64,000 nt of DNA. It comes from Nitrospira defluvii (GTDB lineage Bacteria > Nitrospirota > Nitrospiria > Nitrospirales > Nitrospiraceae). The DNA lies in contig FP929003.1 in assembly GCA_000196815.1 (NCBI GenBank), forward strand, positions 2,627,501-2,691,500. Direction: 5' to 3'. The notes below the pieces were generated by a model. That model was not told where the DNA came from and ran no database searches. It saw only the letters and a program-made list of their open reading frames with translations. Position numbers and translations under genes: made by a program. Every line of letters starts with the position of its first letter. The first letter of the stretch is position 1. Below, one piece after another: positions 17,510 through 27,714 of the stretch.

Positions 17510-18703
17510 TCAAACGGGGGTTATAGGCCTGACAGATTCCGATAGATGAGAGTGTTTATCATCCGTCATCGTAGCTACCAACGCCAATAAAAGGATAGTG
17601 TGTCTGGCACTTAGAACATCATGCGAGAAGAAACTGAGAAACATGACCGTAGCGCTGAAAACGATTGCCGTTCGTTGGTTTCCACCCTTGGCGCTTATTA
17701 TTACTGCCAGAAGCAACAGTGGCAAAATCAAGACACCCAGCACACCATGGTCTTGCATAAAGGCAAGTGATTGATTGTGTGGCGCAAGTTCATCTTCGAA
17801 CGAGGATCCGGTACCACTGCCCCAGAATGGACTTTCTTCAATCCTATCCCATGCACGTTTAGCCAGGTATATGCGCGACCAGCTAGACGCATCTGAGACG
17901 CCAGAAGGGTCAGTTAACCACGCCAGCCTCTCCTCCACATTTTTATTACTAGAACCGCTACGATCAAGAGCAGATGCGATCTCATCCCATCGTGGTATTA
18001 AGATGAGGGTAGCGCATACAAGAGCGATAGCGCCGCTAAACACAAAGTCTCTAAATCGCACACGACGAATGGCCATAAGCCCTAGCACCGCAATCCCCCA
18101 GCTTAAGATACTAGCCCTAGAGACGCTGGCCATAACACCTACCCCAGCCAACAATAGAAAGCCAGATCGGTATTGCAACGGCAAGACGGTAACAGCGCAA
18201 ACCATTCCTGTCACCAGAGCCATTCCAGCAGCATTGGGATTCATATACAATCCTGCCGAACGCCCCGGTATCTCACTAAATGACATCGGAAAAAATATTT
18301 CATAGATTTGCAAAACAACACCCGTAAGAACAGCTATGACAAGGGCTTGCCTCGCAACCCGATTTGCTTGTTGGTCTGAAAAGATACCAATAAACATGAA
18401 CAGTTCTATGATACTCAGAAATCGAGAACGTACGGCTTGCCATCCCACATCAGACTGCGAAGATCCCAAGAACCACATAATTGTCAGCCACGCATATCCA
18501 AAACACCAGATCAGCACAGGGGACTTCAAAATATCCGGCTCTACGACCTTCCTAATTAGCAATGGGAGAGCTAAAACACCTACTCCCCCTACCCACAAGT
18601 TTGGATAAAGAAAACCCAGCCGAACATGTGCATAGTCTGGCAGATTACAGAAAAATACACCGATGGAAATCAGGGCAAATATTTTGTGAATGCTCGAGAA
18701 CAT
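17510..18703 (-). CDS. O-antigen ligase/Wzy-like polymerase
   Basis: 397 residues, almost entirely membrane segments (about ten), with the large periplasmic loop typical of the Wzy/O-antigen ligase family. The loop holds SSWSRIYLAKRAWDRIEESP, then FWGSGTGSS and APHNQSLAFMQDHGVLG, the conserved histidine region of the family. It should join lipid-linked repeat units in the periplasm. The gene is visibly more AT-rich than most neighbours. A short inverted repeat (AACTAT 18710-18715, ATAGTT 18722-18727) sits just before the ATG, which has no clear ribosome-binding site. Confidence 0.88.
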   Translation of the reverse strand: MFSSIHKIFALISIGVFFCNLPDYAHVRLGFLYPNLWVGGVGVLALPLLIRKVVEPDILKSPVLIWCFGYAWLTIMWFLGSSQSDVGWQAVRSRFLSIIELFMFIGIFSDQQANRVARQALVIAVLTGVVLQIYEIFFPMSFSEIPGRSAGLYMNPNAAGMALVTGMVCAVTVLPLQYRSGFLLLAGVGVMASVSRASILSWGIAVLGLMAIRRVRFRDFVFSGAIALVCATLILIPRWDEIASALDRSGSSNKNVEERLAWLTDPSGVSDASSWSRIYLAKRAWDRIEESPFWGSGTGSSFEDELAPHNQSLAFMQDHGVLGVLILPLLLLAVIISAKGGNQRTAIVFSATVMFLSFFSHDVLSARHTILLLALVATMTDDKHSHLSESVRPITPV

Positions 18704-18977
18704 TTTAGAAACTATCTCAAAATAGTTGATTCAGAGTGAGAGGTGGCTTCGCTTGCTTAGACAGTTTCTGCCCGTTCATAAGTAGTGCCTCTCAGCTAAG
18801 TCCTACACGAGGGCAGGTCGTCCAGCCCGGTTCTCCCCGTACACGCAAGTAGTATAAGTTCAAACAACCATATAGGCACTAGGAGTCCTGCAGTGATAGA
18901 TATCGAATAAAAGCTGTTGTTCTAAGCAGGATCAAATGCGTCCTCAGTGCCAGCATCCGCAAGAAGAATCTCGTCAA

Positions 18978-20102
18978 TTATAGGGAATTTTTACCTGGTC
19001 GAAGGAATAGATCCAGGAGTTCCCGCTCCGTCTTCAAGATAAGAGCCTCCAGTGAGAATCGATCAACTATGCGCTTGCGGACCTCCGCGGAGGCCATCCG
19101 GTGGTCTAATAGTCGCTGAATACCCCTTGCAAGGGCCGATGAATCCTTCGGAGGAATTAACTCCCCTAAAGAGCCAATAACCAGTCTGGAATCTCCCACG
19201 TCGGTAACCACGCACGGAATGCCGCAGGCCATGGCCTCCGCAATCACATTGGAGAATCCTTCTCCAGACGAGCAGCTCACCAGAGTATCGAGAGCACTAT
19301 AAACATCGACCACATCAGTTCTCGTCCCTGCCCAGAGTATGCGATCCCCCAGCCCCATCGAGCGGGCCCGATCTTGTAACATTGCCCGATAGTCCGGGTG
19401 TCCATCTCCAACGCAGACAAATCGGACACTTTGTCGAGATTGCGAGAGCGCAAATGCAGCCTCCAGAAACGTCTCATGGTCCTTCATCGGATCAAGTCGT
19501 CCGACAAGGCCAACCAATTCCTCATCCTCCGTTACCCCCCATTCTGCACGAATCCTTACACGTGCCTCTTGGTTGGGGCGGAACCGATCCGTATCGATAC
19601 CATTCGGAATCACGACCATCTTCTTTTCCGGATACCCATCGGCGACGTGGTCTCGTCGTCCAGCATGGGAATTGGCAATGATCAAATCAGCTGAGTGAGA
19701 CAGCCGGCAGGCCAACCCGTAACTGACACGGAAAAGCCAATCATATCGGCTGAAATCCATATAGGAACTCCGCACCCCCCACACGATCTTGGTCGACGTC
19801 AGGAACGGCTGCACGACTACCGTAACGAGGTTGCTGATATAGCTATGCAGGACGTCGGGTCTATAGGATCGCACCATGTGAATCAACCTCAGCAGGAACC
19901 CCACGACATCCCAACGTCCGCGTTTCGCCAATGAGAGGATGGGAATGCCGGCCTCCTTCAGTTCTCCCTCCAACACACCGTCCGGATAAAACACCGCCAC
20001 CGCCACCTCGTGTCCTCGTTTCAGGAGACCTAGTGCCAGAGCGACCAACTGGCGTTCCGCGCCCCCGACATTGAGCGCTCGCGTCAAGAATAGAATTTTC
20101 AC
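18978..20102 (-). CDS. GT4-family glycosyltransferase
   Basis: 374 residues. It begins VKILFLTRALNVGGAERQLV, a common GT4 opening, and contains NSHAGRRDHVADGYPEKKM, LVGLVGRLDPMKDHETFLEA and the site region SSGEGFSNVIAEAMACGIPC. GTG 20102 is preceded by GAGGA and fits the family start; the longer frame to 20237 adds sequence without family resemblance. The 189-base gap upstream contains a seven-base-pair hairpin (20185-20205) that may be a weak terminator. The 275-base gap downstream (18704-18977) shows no gene. Confidence 0.9.
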   Translation of the reverse strand: MKILFLTRALNVGGAERQLVALALGLLKRGHEVAVAVFYPDGVLEGELKEAGIPILSLAKRGRWDVVGFLLRLIHMVRSYRPDVLHSYISNLVTVVVQPFLTSTKIVWGVRSSYMDFSRYDWLFRVSYGLACRLSHSADLIIANSHAGRRDHVADGYPEKKMVVIPNGIDTDRFRPNQEARVRIRAEWGVTEDEELVGLVGRLDPMKDHETFLEAAFALSQSRQSVRFVCVGDGHPDYRAMLQDRARSMGLGDRILWAGTRTDVVDVYSALDTLVSCSSGEGFSNVIAEAMACGIPCVVTDVGDSRLVIGSLGELIPPKDSSALARGIQRLLDHRMASAEVRKRIVDRFSLEALILKTERELLDLFLRPGKNSL

Positions 20103-20291
20103 CAAATCCTCAATCTTCTGAAAGGTTGAGATTAGAGGGGGCTCCGGAAATTCGGACAGGGTCCTACGTGGCAGCCTGGGTTCAACCACCCTACCGAGGG
20201 GTGGTAGACAAAAGGAGCGGGGCGCGGTGAAACGCACGCGACGGAGTCACGGCCCCACATTACGACGGGGCGCATCGCTTCGGAGAGGTAC

Positions 20292-21416
20292 TCAGACAAA
20301 TATATCAATAAGATTGTCCCAGAGCCTCATAACACGATCGGAACCAAACCGCTCAACCACTTCAACAGCCTTTTCCCCCATCCGTTGACGATCCGTTGCA
20401 CTCTTCATCAAGAATTCTAATGCAGCAACCAACGCACCACGGTCATTCGGTGGCACAAGAATGCCATCCACACCATCTCTAATTATTTCCCTAGGCCCGC
20501 TTGGACAGTCACATGCAATCACAGGCAACCCACAGGCCATTGCTTCTATCAATGCGTTAGGAAATCCTTCGTATTCTGAAGTCATAACAAAAAGATCTGC
20601 AGATCTGAGAAGCACGGAGGGATCTCGAGCCTTTCCAGCAAATGTAGTGTTCTTGGCGACACCCAATTCGTAGGAGAGTGCCTCCAAACGCTGACGCTCA
20701 GTGCCGTCTCCGATTAGCAGCAAGGACCAATCTGGGTTGTCGCCAATACACTGGGCGAAGGCTTCCAGGAGAATATCGAATCGTTTTGATGGCGTCAGTC
20801 GTCCCATCCCAACAAGTACATACTTGGAACCTCGTTTCTTCTCGACACCATGAACGGCCACGATCTGTGGATCTATCGGATTGGGTATAACGTGAGATAT
20901 GTGGGTCAGGCTCAGTTGACGAACCCAATCTAGAACTGAATTTGATTGCAAAACAATGCCAGCAGCATGCCGGTACATTCTAGTCCTAAGCACATTCCAA
21001 CCCCGTCCTATTGTATGATGTCGTGGATCTGTACGCTCACACACAATGACGGGGACCCTTCCCCCCCAAGCGGCTATAAGAGTCAAGACGTTTGTTCGAT
21101 CCATGAAACTTATTATCACATCAGGCTGCGATCTCCGCATGGCGGCTCGTAGCCGTAGTACCCTTATTACATTACAGAGAATTGCATGTGCTACGTGCCT
21201 CGAAGGCGACAATAGATCCAGCGCGACGCGCGTAATAGAAGGGTGTAGAGCATACCAGTCAGACTCACTGGCACTCAGAGTTATGACGGTCACTATGTAT
21301 CCGCTTTCAGTCCAATGCTTGGCCAACATTGAAAGGACTTTTTCCGCGCCTCCGAGTGATAGAGAAGAAATCACCAGAGTGATCTGCGCTCGGCGGCCTT
21401 TAAGATAGCTGTGCAT
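20292..21416 (-). CDS. GT4-family glycosyltransferase
   Basis: 374 residues. GT4 features are ITLVISSLSLGGAEKVLSML at the start, VLVGMGRLTPSKRFDILLEA, SLLLIGDGTER, and EYEGFPNALIEAMACGLPVI near the C-terminus. ATG 21416 is chosen because the frame upstream of it runs into the dead IS3 element. The 5' end lies only 30 bases from the element's boundary, so its original promoter or upstream neighbour may have been displaced by the insertion. Confidence 0.9.
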   Translation of the reverse strand: MHSYLKGRRAQITLVISSLSLGGAEKVLSMLAKHWTESGYIVTVITLSASESDWYALHPSITRVALDLLSPSRHVAHAILCNVIRVLRLRAAMRRSQPDVIISFMDRTNVLTLIAAWGGRVPVIVCERTDPRHHTIGRGWNVLRTRMYRHAAGIVLQSNSVLDWVRQLSLTHISHVIPNPIDPQIVAVHGVEKKRGSKYVLVGMGRLTPSKRFDILLEAFAQCIGDNPDWSLLLIGDGTERQRLEALSYELGVAKNTTFAGKARDPSVLLRSADLFVMTSEYEGFPNALIEAMACGLPVIACDCPSGPREIIRDGVDGILVPPNDRGALVAALEFLMKSATDRQRMGEKAVEVVERFGSDRVMRLWDNLIDIFV

Positions 21417-21445
21417 TTTGCCTTGTGCAGATGTAAGCGCCCCTG

Positions 21446-22270
21446 TCAACGAGACCGTATGAGAGGAGAACTTCCGGCTTTCAATTGAGCCAGGCAAATG
21501 GCTGGCGGCAGGCCCGCCAGCGCAGCATGGGGGCGCTCTTCGTCGTAGCGCTGTAACCACGCGGCACTGATTTCGCCCACCTGGTCTAACGACTCGACGA
21601 CATAGGCATTCAGCACTTCTGTGCGATACGTGCGATTGAACTGCTCGATGAAGGCATTCTGCTCCGATTTGCCAGGTTGGATCTCGCGCAATTCGATGCC
21701 TCGCTCCGCACATCAGGTCATGAAGCAATCGGCGATCAGTTCTGGTCTATTATCGAGCCGAATCGCTTGGGGCTGCCCCCGCCAGGCCACGACCTGCTCC
21801 AACACGCGGATCACGCGATCCGCCGGGAGCGATGTATCAATCTCAATCGCCAAGCCTTCTCGCACCCCTTCATCCCAAATTTTGAAGGTCCGGAATCGGC
21901 GACTGCCGTACAGGGTGTCACTCATGAAGTCCACGGCCCACACCGCATTCGATTGCGGGAGCACCGTCAGCGGCTGCGGGGAGCCGCTTCTTCGTCCGTC
22001 AGGGGAGATTCAACCCCAGACCGCAATATATCTACCAGGCGCGTTTTGCATTCCACGGCTGCCGATCAAGCCGTAGCCGGTCGTAGCATTTCAAAAAACC
22101 CCAGCGTGAGTATGTGGTGACCACCGCCGTCAGCACCGCGATCACCGGCGCGCCGCGCCCAGTCCAGGAGCGGCCGATAGTACGTCACCCGCCCTACCCC
22201 CAGCGCGCGACAGGCCCGAGGCCATGTACGGCCACAAGATGCGTGACCACCTCCTGTCGCTCAGCAGGCC
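21446..22270 (-). pseudogene. IS3-type transposase orfB, frameshifted
   Basis: The 3' half is one register from 21964 to 21446, interrupted by a TGA where the family has a Trp codon (just after CFMT near 21713). It reads WAVDFMSDTL, EIDTSLPADRVIRVLEQVVA, then QNAFIEQFNRTYRTEVLNAY. The 5' half (about 21965-22270) is scattered over all three frames, with fragments such as CRALGVGRVTYYRPL. It cannot give an active integrase-type transposase. Confidence 0.75.
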
Positions 22271-22537
22271 TTAGAGCTTTCTTGTAATGACATCCTTCAG
22301 CGCTTCACTCTCGAGCGATAGGTCGGCATACATCCGCTTGAGGCGCTTGTTCTCGTGCGCCAGTTCCTTCAACCGCTTCACATCGGACGCTTCCTAGCCG
22401 CCGTACTTGGCTTTCCACTTGCAGTAGGTGGCAAAGCTGATGCTCTAGTGCCGCCAGATCTCATTAACCGGGCAGCCAGCATCGGCCTCTTTGAGAATGG
22501 ATACAATGTGGGTCTCGGTAAACTTCAATTGCCGCAT
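22271..22537 (-). pseudogene. IS3-type transposase orfA, two internal stops
   Basis: The frame starts MRQLKFTETHIVSILKEADA, a standard helix-turn-helix start of IS3 OrfA. It is interrupted by TAG at 22445-22447 and TAG at 22394-22396, continues with the leucine-zipper-like region KRLKELAHENKRLKRMYADL, and ends at TAA 22271-22273. The 89-codon register is otherwise intact, so the damage is two point mutations. Confidence 0.8.
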
Positions 22538-22694
22538 GGGAACCTCCTGGCTAGGGTGATTATTCTGCCGGATGTTCTTCATTTGACTGCCTCGATTGAC
22601 GGGGAGCTTACATCTGCTCTTTGGAGAATTTCGACCGCTTCATCGATCCACTCCTCTCGCAAGGTACCACCGAAGCTGCCAGTCTATTCTCGTT

Positions 22695-23819
22695 TTAGAT
22701 TGCCGTCGTTTTCGAGGGAGATGTCAGACGGTGAGCTTGCACCTGACCTAGCGGTGGTCTCAGTTTCAAGGGGAGCAGTGTATTAGCGAATGCGGTTTTC
22801 ACCATCGGCTCATATTTAGCCAAAACAACAGAAACACAAAGAACCAATATTAAGGACAACAATGGGTATAGCGAAACCCAAAGCCCATCATATACACGAA
22901 AGAGTTCAATGGCCAACCCCGTCACAAAGTTTTGGTGAACGAGGTAGAGAGGGTAACTTACCAAACCCAACCCCGTGATGAGTCGACTGGACATCGCCTT
23001 CGAAAAATGTTTTGAAGAAAAGGAGAGCCAAAAAATAACCACCACAAGAGAGGAATGCAGGAATACCTCATATCCCTTGCCAATCGATGCCTCAATTACC
23101 GCCAGACATCCAAATAATAAGGAAAAATAGGCGTTCGAAGAAACACCTGTTCTCCAATAGCGAAAGAAGAAAATGCCCACTAAAAACCAGCCATAATACT
23201 GAACACCAATAAATGTAAACACACTCAAAGCAGACAAGACCAAGTGCACTTCTTTAAATAGAAGACTAGATGCAAAAAACAACAGATATATGAGATATAA
23301 CAATGCAATACCAACAGCCTTCTTGTCGCGGATGGTGTAATAGGAAAGCGCCGCAATCAAATAAAACTTAACCTCAACATAAAGAGACCAGAACGCTTCA
23401 TCAAGACTACGAAAGCCAGCACCAACCAACTTATTCCAGACTGAAGGTTCAATAAAAGTTAATCCAGGGATCAGGTCTGAGAGAAGCGGAGGCCCTAGCG
23501 GTCTGTTAGGAATAAAGAACCCCGTTAGAAATATAAAGATCGAACCCAAAAGCATCGCAGGGAAAAGACGCAACCACCGCTTTACCGCAAACTGACACAG
23601 CCCAGGACACTTGTCCAAAGTCCAGTAGATAACGAAACCAGAAATGATAAAAAAGAGATCGACCCCAAGCCACCCATTACTAAACACCTTCTTTGTGAAA
23701 TCATTCACCTCCCAAGGTTCAATGTGATTCCAGCGAGAGTACGCGTGAAAGAGTATGACACTTAGTATGGCCAAGCCACGCAGCCCATCCAAATGGAGAA
23801 TCCGTTCATCTTTTTGCAT
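22695..23819 (-). CDS. Acyltransferase 3 family membrane protein (OafA/YrhL type)
   Basis: 374 residues with about ten membrane segments. The family signature is at the N-terminus: LHLDGLRGLAILSVILFHAY, with Arg14 and catalytic His25. WLGVDLFFIISGFVIYW and SLYVEVKFYLIAALSY follow. It probably O-acylates the polysaccharide or its lipid-linked precursor at the membrane. The coding sequence is AT-richer than its neighbours and lies directly next to the dead IS element, which hints at acquisition from elsewhere. Confidence 0.9.
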   Translation of the reverse strand: MQKDERILHLDGLRGLAILSVILFHAYSRWNHIEPWEVNDFTKKVFSNGWLGVDLFFIISGFVIYWTLDKCPGLCQFAVKRWLRLFPAMLLGSIFIFLTGFFIPNRPLGPPLLSDLIPGLTFIEPSVWNKLVGAGFRSLDEAFWSLYVEVKFYLIAALSYYTIRDKKAVGIALLYLIYLLFFASSLLFKEVHLVLSALSVFTFIGVQYYGWFLVGIFFFRYWRTGVSSNAYFSLLFGCLAVIEASIGKGYEVFLHSSLVVVIFWLSFSSKHFSKAMSSRLITGLGLVSYPLYLVHQNFVTGLAIELFRVYDGLWVSLYPLLSLILVLCVSVVLAKYEPMVKTAFANTLLPLKLRPPLGQVQAHRLTSPSKTTAI

Positions 23820-23921
23820 TGATGTTTCTGCCTATTAAAGCGCGCGTAGAGCCGATCGTTGGATACGGTTCCGTCCAAGCCCACAGCCACTCCTATCGGA
23901 CTTGCATAAGGAAGTACTCAT

Positions 23922-25301
23922 TTATTTCCTTTGGCGAACCGCTGTCTTAGTTGCCAAACAACGCACCGACACTATCCAGAGAAAGCAAAATGAAACCATG
24001 TACATAGCACTTGTGGCAAGAGCGATACCCACAACTCCAAACTGCCGCATCAAGAAGTAGGTCAAAACAACGCACATCAAAATATTGAGGGTGTTTCCCC
24101 ACAGCATAATGTGAGTTGATTTCATTGCCGCGATAAGCCGAACCGCGAGCATTCCTGCAATGCAGGGCGGGACTTGCAGTAAATACATAATCTGCACCTC
24201 ACCAACTATTTTGGTATCGGACTCCGTGAAGGCACCCCGCTGAAAAAGCAATGCGATTACTGGCTCGGACATATACATTAAGAACGCCGTGACGGGAACT
24301 GTTACCGCCAAGAGTAGCCCTGTATAACTGAACAGCGTATCTCGAATTCCGTTCCAATCATTCAGGGCTACCATCCTGGAGAAATGCGGTAGAAACGCTG
24401 TCCCGACCGCAGTTGCCCCGATGCCGAGCAGGACCGCCGTCACTTTATTCCCATAACCCAACGCCGACACGCTACCCGGATCCAGCATGGCAGCCATCCC
24501 TTGACTGATGAGGTGCGTACTACCCATTAGAAATGCAGCCGCGACCATGGGCCAGTACTGTCCGAGCACCTCTCTGGTCGCCGGAGTGACTCCATACCAA
24601 CGCGGCAACAATGAGATCCCCAACCGTTTCAATTGCCAGCCCAAGAGAGCCGCTTCGATGAAGGCACCGGTCACGGCAGCCAATGCTAAGGCATACACCG
24701 ACCAGGAGCGAGCCAACCACAGCACGGCCAGCATGGTGGTGAGCGACGTCACCAGGGGAACGGCCGCGGCCAATGCAAACCGATTCCCGGCGTTTAATAC
24801 TGCACCCCAGGTCGTTCCGATTCCGCTGAACAAAATCGTGCTCAAGAGCACAGCGTACAACGCCTTCGCTAAGGAGAGCTTCTCGGTAGCATACCCCCCG
24901 GCCAAGAGCGGCATCAGCCATGGGGCGGAAAGCATCAGAATGAGACAAGTGAGGACAAGAAAGCCGCTGGTCAGCAGCGTAACCGTCGAAAACACTCGTT
25001 GCGCAGCTTCCGGCCCTTCCTGCTCCCGGACTTGAATGTAGGTCGGAATCAATGCTGCATTCAGCGATCCGCCGAGCAATGTAATGGTGAATTGGGGAAT
25101 GACCAGCGCGATGAGGAACGCGTCCAACTCGTCGCCACGCCCGAATTGATACGCAACGACCGCATCCTTGGCGAAGGCCGAAACCTTGCCGAGAAGCGAA
25201 CACCCCCCTACCGTGAACAGAGCTGCTAACACCCGTCGATTGGATGCTTGACGCTGCCATGTGGCCCACCACTTTAACCCGATCCGAAGACTGTGATTCA
25301 T
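23922..25301 (-). CDS. MurJ/MVF-family lipid flippase
   Basis: 459 residues, about 12-14 membrane segments, resembling the MurJ (MviN) family more than classical Wzx. Supporting segments are GKVSAFAKDAVVAYQFGRGD, LGGSLNAALIPTYIQVREQE, and PHFSRMVALNDWNGIRDTL. It probably flips the undecaprenyl-linked repeat unit of this locus. ATG 25301 is chosen; upstream sequence in the frame overlaps the kinase gene out of register. There is no strong ribosome-binding site, and the spacing to the upstream kinase stop is 55 bases. A housekeeping MurJ role cannot be excluded. Confidence 0.85.
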   Translation of the reverse strand: MNHSLRIGLKWWATWQRQASNRRVLAALFTVGGCSLLGKVSAFAKDAVVAYQFGRGDELDAFLIALVIPQFTITLLGGSLNAALIPTYIQVREQEGPEAAQRVFSTVTLLTSGFLVLTCLILMLSAPWLMPLLAGGYATEKLSLAKALYAVLLSTILFSGIGTTWGAVLNAGNRFALAAAVPLVTSLTTMLAVLWLARSWSVYALALAAVTGAFIEAALLGWQLKRLGISLLPRWYGVTPATREVLGQYWPMVAAAFLMGSTHLISQGMAAMLDPGSVSALGYGNKVTAVLLGIGATAVGTAFLPHFSRMVALNDWNGIRDTLFSYTGLLLAVTVPVTAFLMYMSEPVIALLFQRGAFTESDTKIVGEVQIMYLLQVPPCIAGMLAVRLIAAMKSTHIMLWGNTLNILMCVVLTYFLMRQFGVVGIALATSAMYMVSFCFLWIVSVRCLATKTAVRQRK

Positions 25302-25356
25302 ATTTTTGCAGGACGCGGCGGACCAGGCCTCACGCCGAGTAACACTCCCGCGATAT

Positions 25357-27552
25357 TCAACGCTGTTGCTGGTAGGCTCCGTAGTAGTAGGATGACTCCG
25401 CCACGGGTGCTTTCTGCATAACGACCCCCAACAGTCGCCCACCAGCTTGCTTAATGCGTTGTACGGCGAGGTGACAGGCATCACGCGTGGTTTCCCCCGC
25501 ACTGACGACCAACAAAACGCCATCCACCTTGGAAGCCAATACCGCAGCATCGGCGATGGGAAGAACCGGGGGACAGTCCAGGATGATGTGATAGCGATTT
25601 GTCGCACCCCATTTCAGCAATTGGGCCATGGATTTGGAGTGTAGCAACTCCGTCGGATTCGCGGGACGCCCTCCGTGTGGAATGACGGAGAGGTTCTTGA
25701 CGAACGTCTGGTGCACCACCTCGTCCAATCCCGCCTCGCCTCGCAACAGATGCCCCAATCCCTTTGGCGGTTGCTCCGGACTCCCGACATCGTAGAGAGG
25801 ATGGATGTGCTGGTTGCGAAAATCCACATCGATCAACACGACCAGCGTATCCTCCAACTGAGCCATCGCCATCGCCAGGTTGACTGCAAGCGTGGTCTTG
25901 CCTTCGTTCTCTCCCGGACTCGTGATGAGGATACGCGAGGGCAACATGTCAGGGTTGGATAAGAGGAGACTGGTTCGAATAATGCGGAAGCTTTCGGCAA
26001 CGGGTGTCAACGCATTGGGCGGTGCCAACGCCTTCTCCTGAGCTGCAGATTTGGAGAGCAGCGGCACAACCCCGAGTAAGGACACGTTCGGAAGATAGCG
26101 TTCGACATCGGCCGGCGCCATGAGTTTCTTGCTTCGGCCTTCGACGAAAATCGCCAACCCAACGCCACTCATCAATCCGGCCAGAAGTCCCAGCATGATG
26201 TTGAGCTTGGTCCGCGGCTTGGAAGGCACCGAACTTGGGGCAGCAGGATCGGCCAAGTACACGTTGTTCGCCCGCAACCCCGACGACAGATCTGTTTCCT
26301 TCGTCGCCTTGAGAAACACATCGTACAGATGTTGGCTCGTTTCTGCATCGCGCTCCAACATGCTGTGCTCGATTTCGTTCTGCTCCAGACGGATCTTATC
26401 GGAGCTATATCGGGTGATCGCCTCCTTGACGGCTTTGTCCTGCGCCAAGGCCATATCATACTGATGCTTCACGGAATCGTAGATTTTCTGTACTTCCTGC
26501 TGGATGCGCTGCCGAAGGTCCTGCAACTCCGCTTTCATGTGAGCCAATTTAGGATGGAGCGCCCCATACTTTTCCGACAGTTCCGCCACCTGTGCCGACA
26601 CGGTGATTTCCTGCGCTCGGAGGGTCTGAATCAAGGGCGAATTCAGGACCTGAATCTGAGAGTCCAACTTCGACCAATCTACCCCTGCCGTTCCCGCGCC
26701 TTGCGGATTCAGAACGGCTCGAATCTGCAGGAACCGCGAGTGGGCCTCCGCCTTGGCCATCTCTGTTTTGACCAGTTGTGAATTCAACTCCGCCAGGGTG
26801 TGGGCCGCCACAGTTTTTCGTTCTTCCCCGGTCAACAACCCATGCTTCGCGCGAAACAAATACAGTGCCTGCTGGGAGTTTTGCACCTTTTGTCGCAACT
26901 CTTCGAGGTGTCCGGTGAACCACTGTGCGGCCTGCTCCTTAGAATTGGTGCTGAGTTCCTGATTCCGCTCGATGTACACCGACACAAGCGTGTTTGCGAT
27001 CTGAGCGGCTAGCTCCGGATCAATGGCATTCGCGGTGACATGCGCTAACCGCGCCCCCCGAATCGGCATGATTTCGATATCCTGAGCAAACTGCTTGATT
27101 AAAGCTTCCTCTGCGTCGTCGACGGAATCGACAGCTTCTTTTTTTACCGGCTTCACAAACGCAAGCACCGAGTCTGGCAGCAGGGACTTGAGAAACTGCT
27201 TGATCGCAGAGGGCTTCGGTTGATACTCGGGTCGCTCTGCCAAATCGAGCAGTCTGGCCGTCCGCTGCAGCACAAAATGACTCTTCATCAATTCAAAATG
27301 GGTTTGGAAGTATTCCGGGCTATTGTCCGGATAAAACGACTTGTCTTTGTCCAGCCCTCCGGGAGTTGGATTATCGATGACGACGGTCGCCTTAGCCTGA
27401 AAGACCGGCACCTGCAAGAACGACCACACGGCCGCCCCAATTCCGAAACATCCGACAACGAGCACGATCAACCAGCGGTGTCGCCAGCAGGCGGTCGCAT
27501 ACTCACTGAGGGTGTGCTCGGATTCGTCCGACATAACGGCTTTTGCGTTCAC
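25357..27552 (-). CDS. Polysaccharide co-polymerase / BY-kinase (Wzc-like)
   Basis: 731 residues. The order is a first membrane helix (about 27-47), a Wzz domain, a long periplasmic coiled coil (about 180-430), a GNVR-type segment and second membrane helix near 450-470, then a cytoplasmic bacterial tyrosine kinase. The kinase has Walker A SPGENEGKTT (about 545-554), Walker A' VVLIDVDFR, Walker B HIILDCPP and a short tyrosine cluster at the end (SSYYYGAY). It controls chain length and export. GTG 27552 follows GGAGAG. No cognate phosphatase and no Wza is visible in the window. Confidence 0.92.
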   Translation of the reverse strand: MNAKAVMSDESEHTLSEYATACWRHRWLIVLVVGCFGIGAAVWSFLQVPVFQAKATVVIDNPTPGGLDKDKSFYPDNSPEYFQTHFELMKSHFVLQRTARLLDLAERPEYQPKPSAIKQFLKSLLPDSVLAFVKPVKKEAVDSVDDAEEALIKQFAQDIEIMPIRGARLAHVTANAIDPELAAQIANTLVSVYIERNQELSTNSKEQAAQWFTGHLEELRQKVQNSQQALYLFRAKHGLLTGEERKTVAAHTLAELNSQLVKTEMAKAEAHSRFLQIRAVLNPQGAGTAGVDWSKLDSQIQVLNSPLIQTLRAQEITVSAQVAELSEKYGALHPKLAHMKAELQDLRQRIQQEVQKIYDSVKHQYDMALAQDKAVKEAITRYSSDKIRLEQNEIEHSMLERDAETSQHLYDVFLKATKETDLSSGLRANNVYLADPAAPSSVPSKPRTKLNIMLGLLAGLMSGVGLAIFVEGRSKKLMAPADVERYLPNVSLLGVVPLLSKSAAQEKALAPPNALTPVAESFRIIRTSLLLSNPDMLPSRILITSPGENEGKTTLAVNLAMAMAQLEDTLVVLIDVDFRNQHIHPLYDVGSPEQPPKGLGHLLRGEAGLDEVVHQTFVKNLSVIPHGGRPANPTELLHSKSMAQLLKWGATNRYHIILDCPPVLPIADAAVLASKVDGVLLVVSAGETTRDACHLAVQRIKQAGGRLLGVVMQKAPVAESSYYYGAYQQQR

Positions 27553-27714
27553 AGTCTCTCCTTTGGCAATACCGTCCCATTTGAGCCATCGATCGTTCTG
27601 TTGCTATACATTCTCTGGAGCGCATGGTCTGAGCTCATCGGCTGGACGCATCCGTGAGGCCCAGAAGACGCTGAATCCGCCCGCTTGAAGCAGAGGGCTG
27701 GCAACCGCACTGTG

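Larger units (their letters stand above)
21446..22537 (-). mobile_element. Degraded IS3-family insertion sequence
   Basis: Remains of a two-ORF IS3-type element. orfA (22271-22537) carries two in-frame stops. orfB (about 21446-22270) is broken by several frameshifts and stops. Recognisable transposase stretches include the DDE regions WAVDFMSDTL, IRLDNRPELIADCF and NAFIEQFNRTYRTEV. Terminal inverted repeats and target duplication could not be fixed by eye, so these limits cover only the coding remains. The element sits between a GT4 gene and the acyltransferase gene in the polysaccharide locus and is surely inactive. Confidence 0.85.

Noticed and set aside
21417-21728. N-terminal extension of the GT4 frame at 20292-21416
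   Set aside because: It is the wrong frame of the IS3 orfB remnant.
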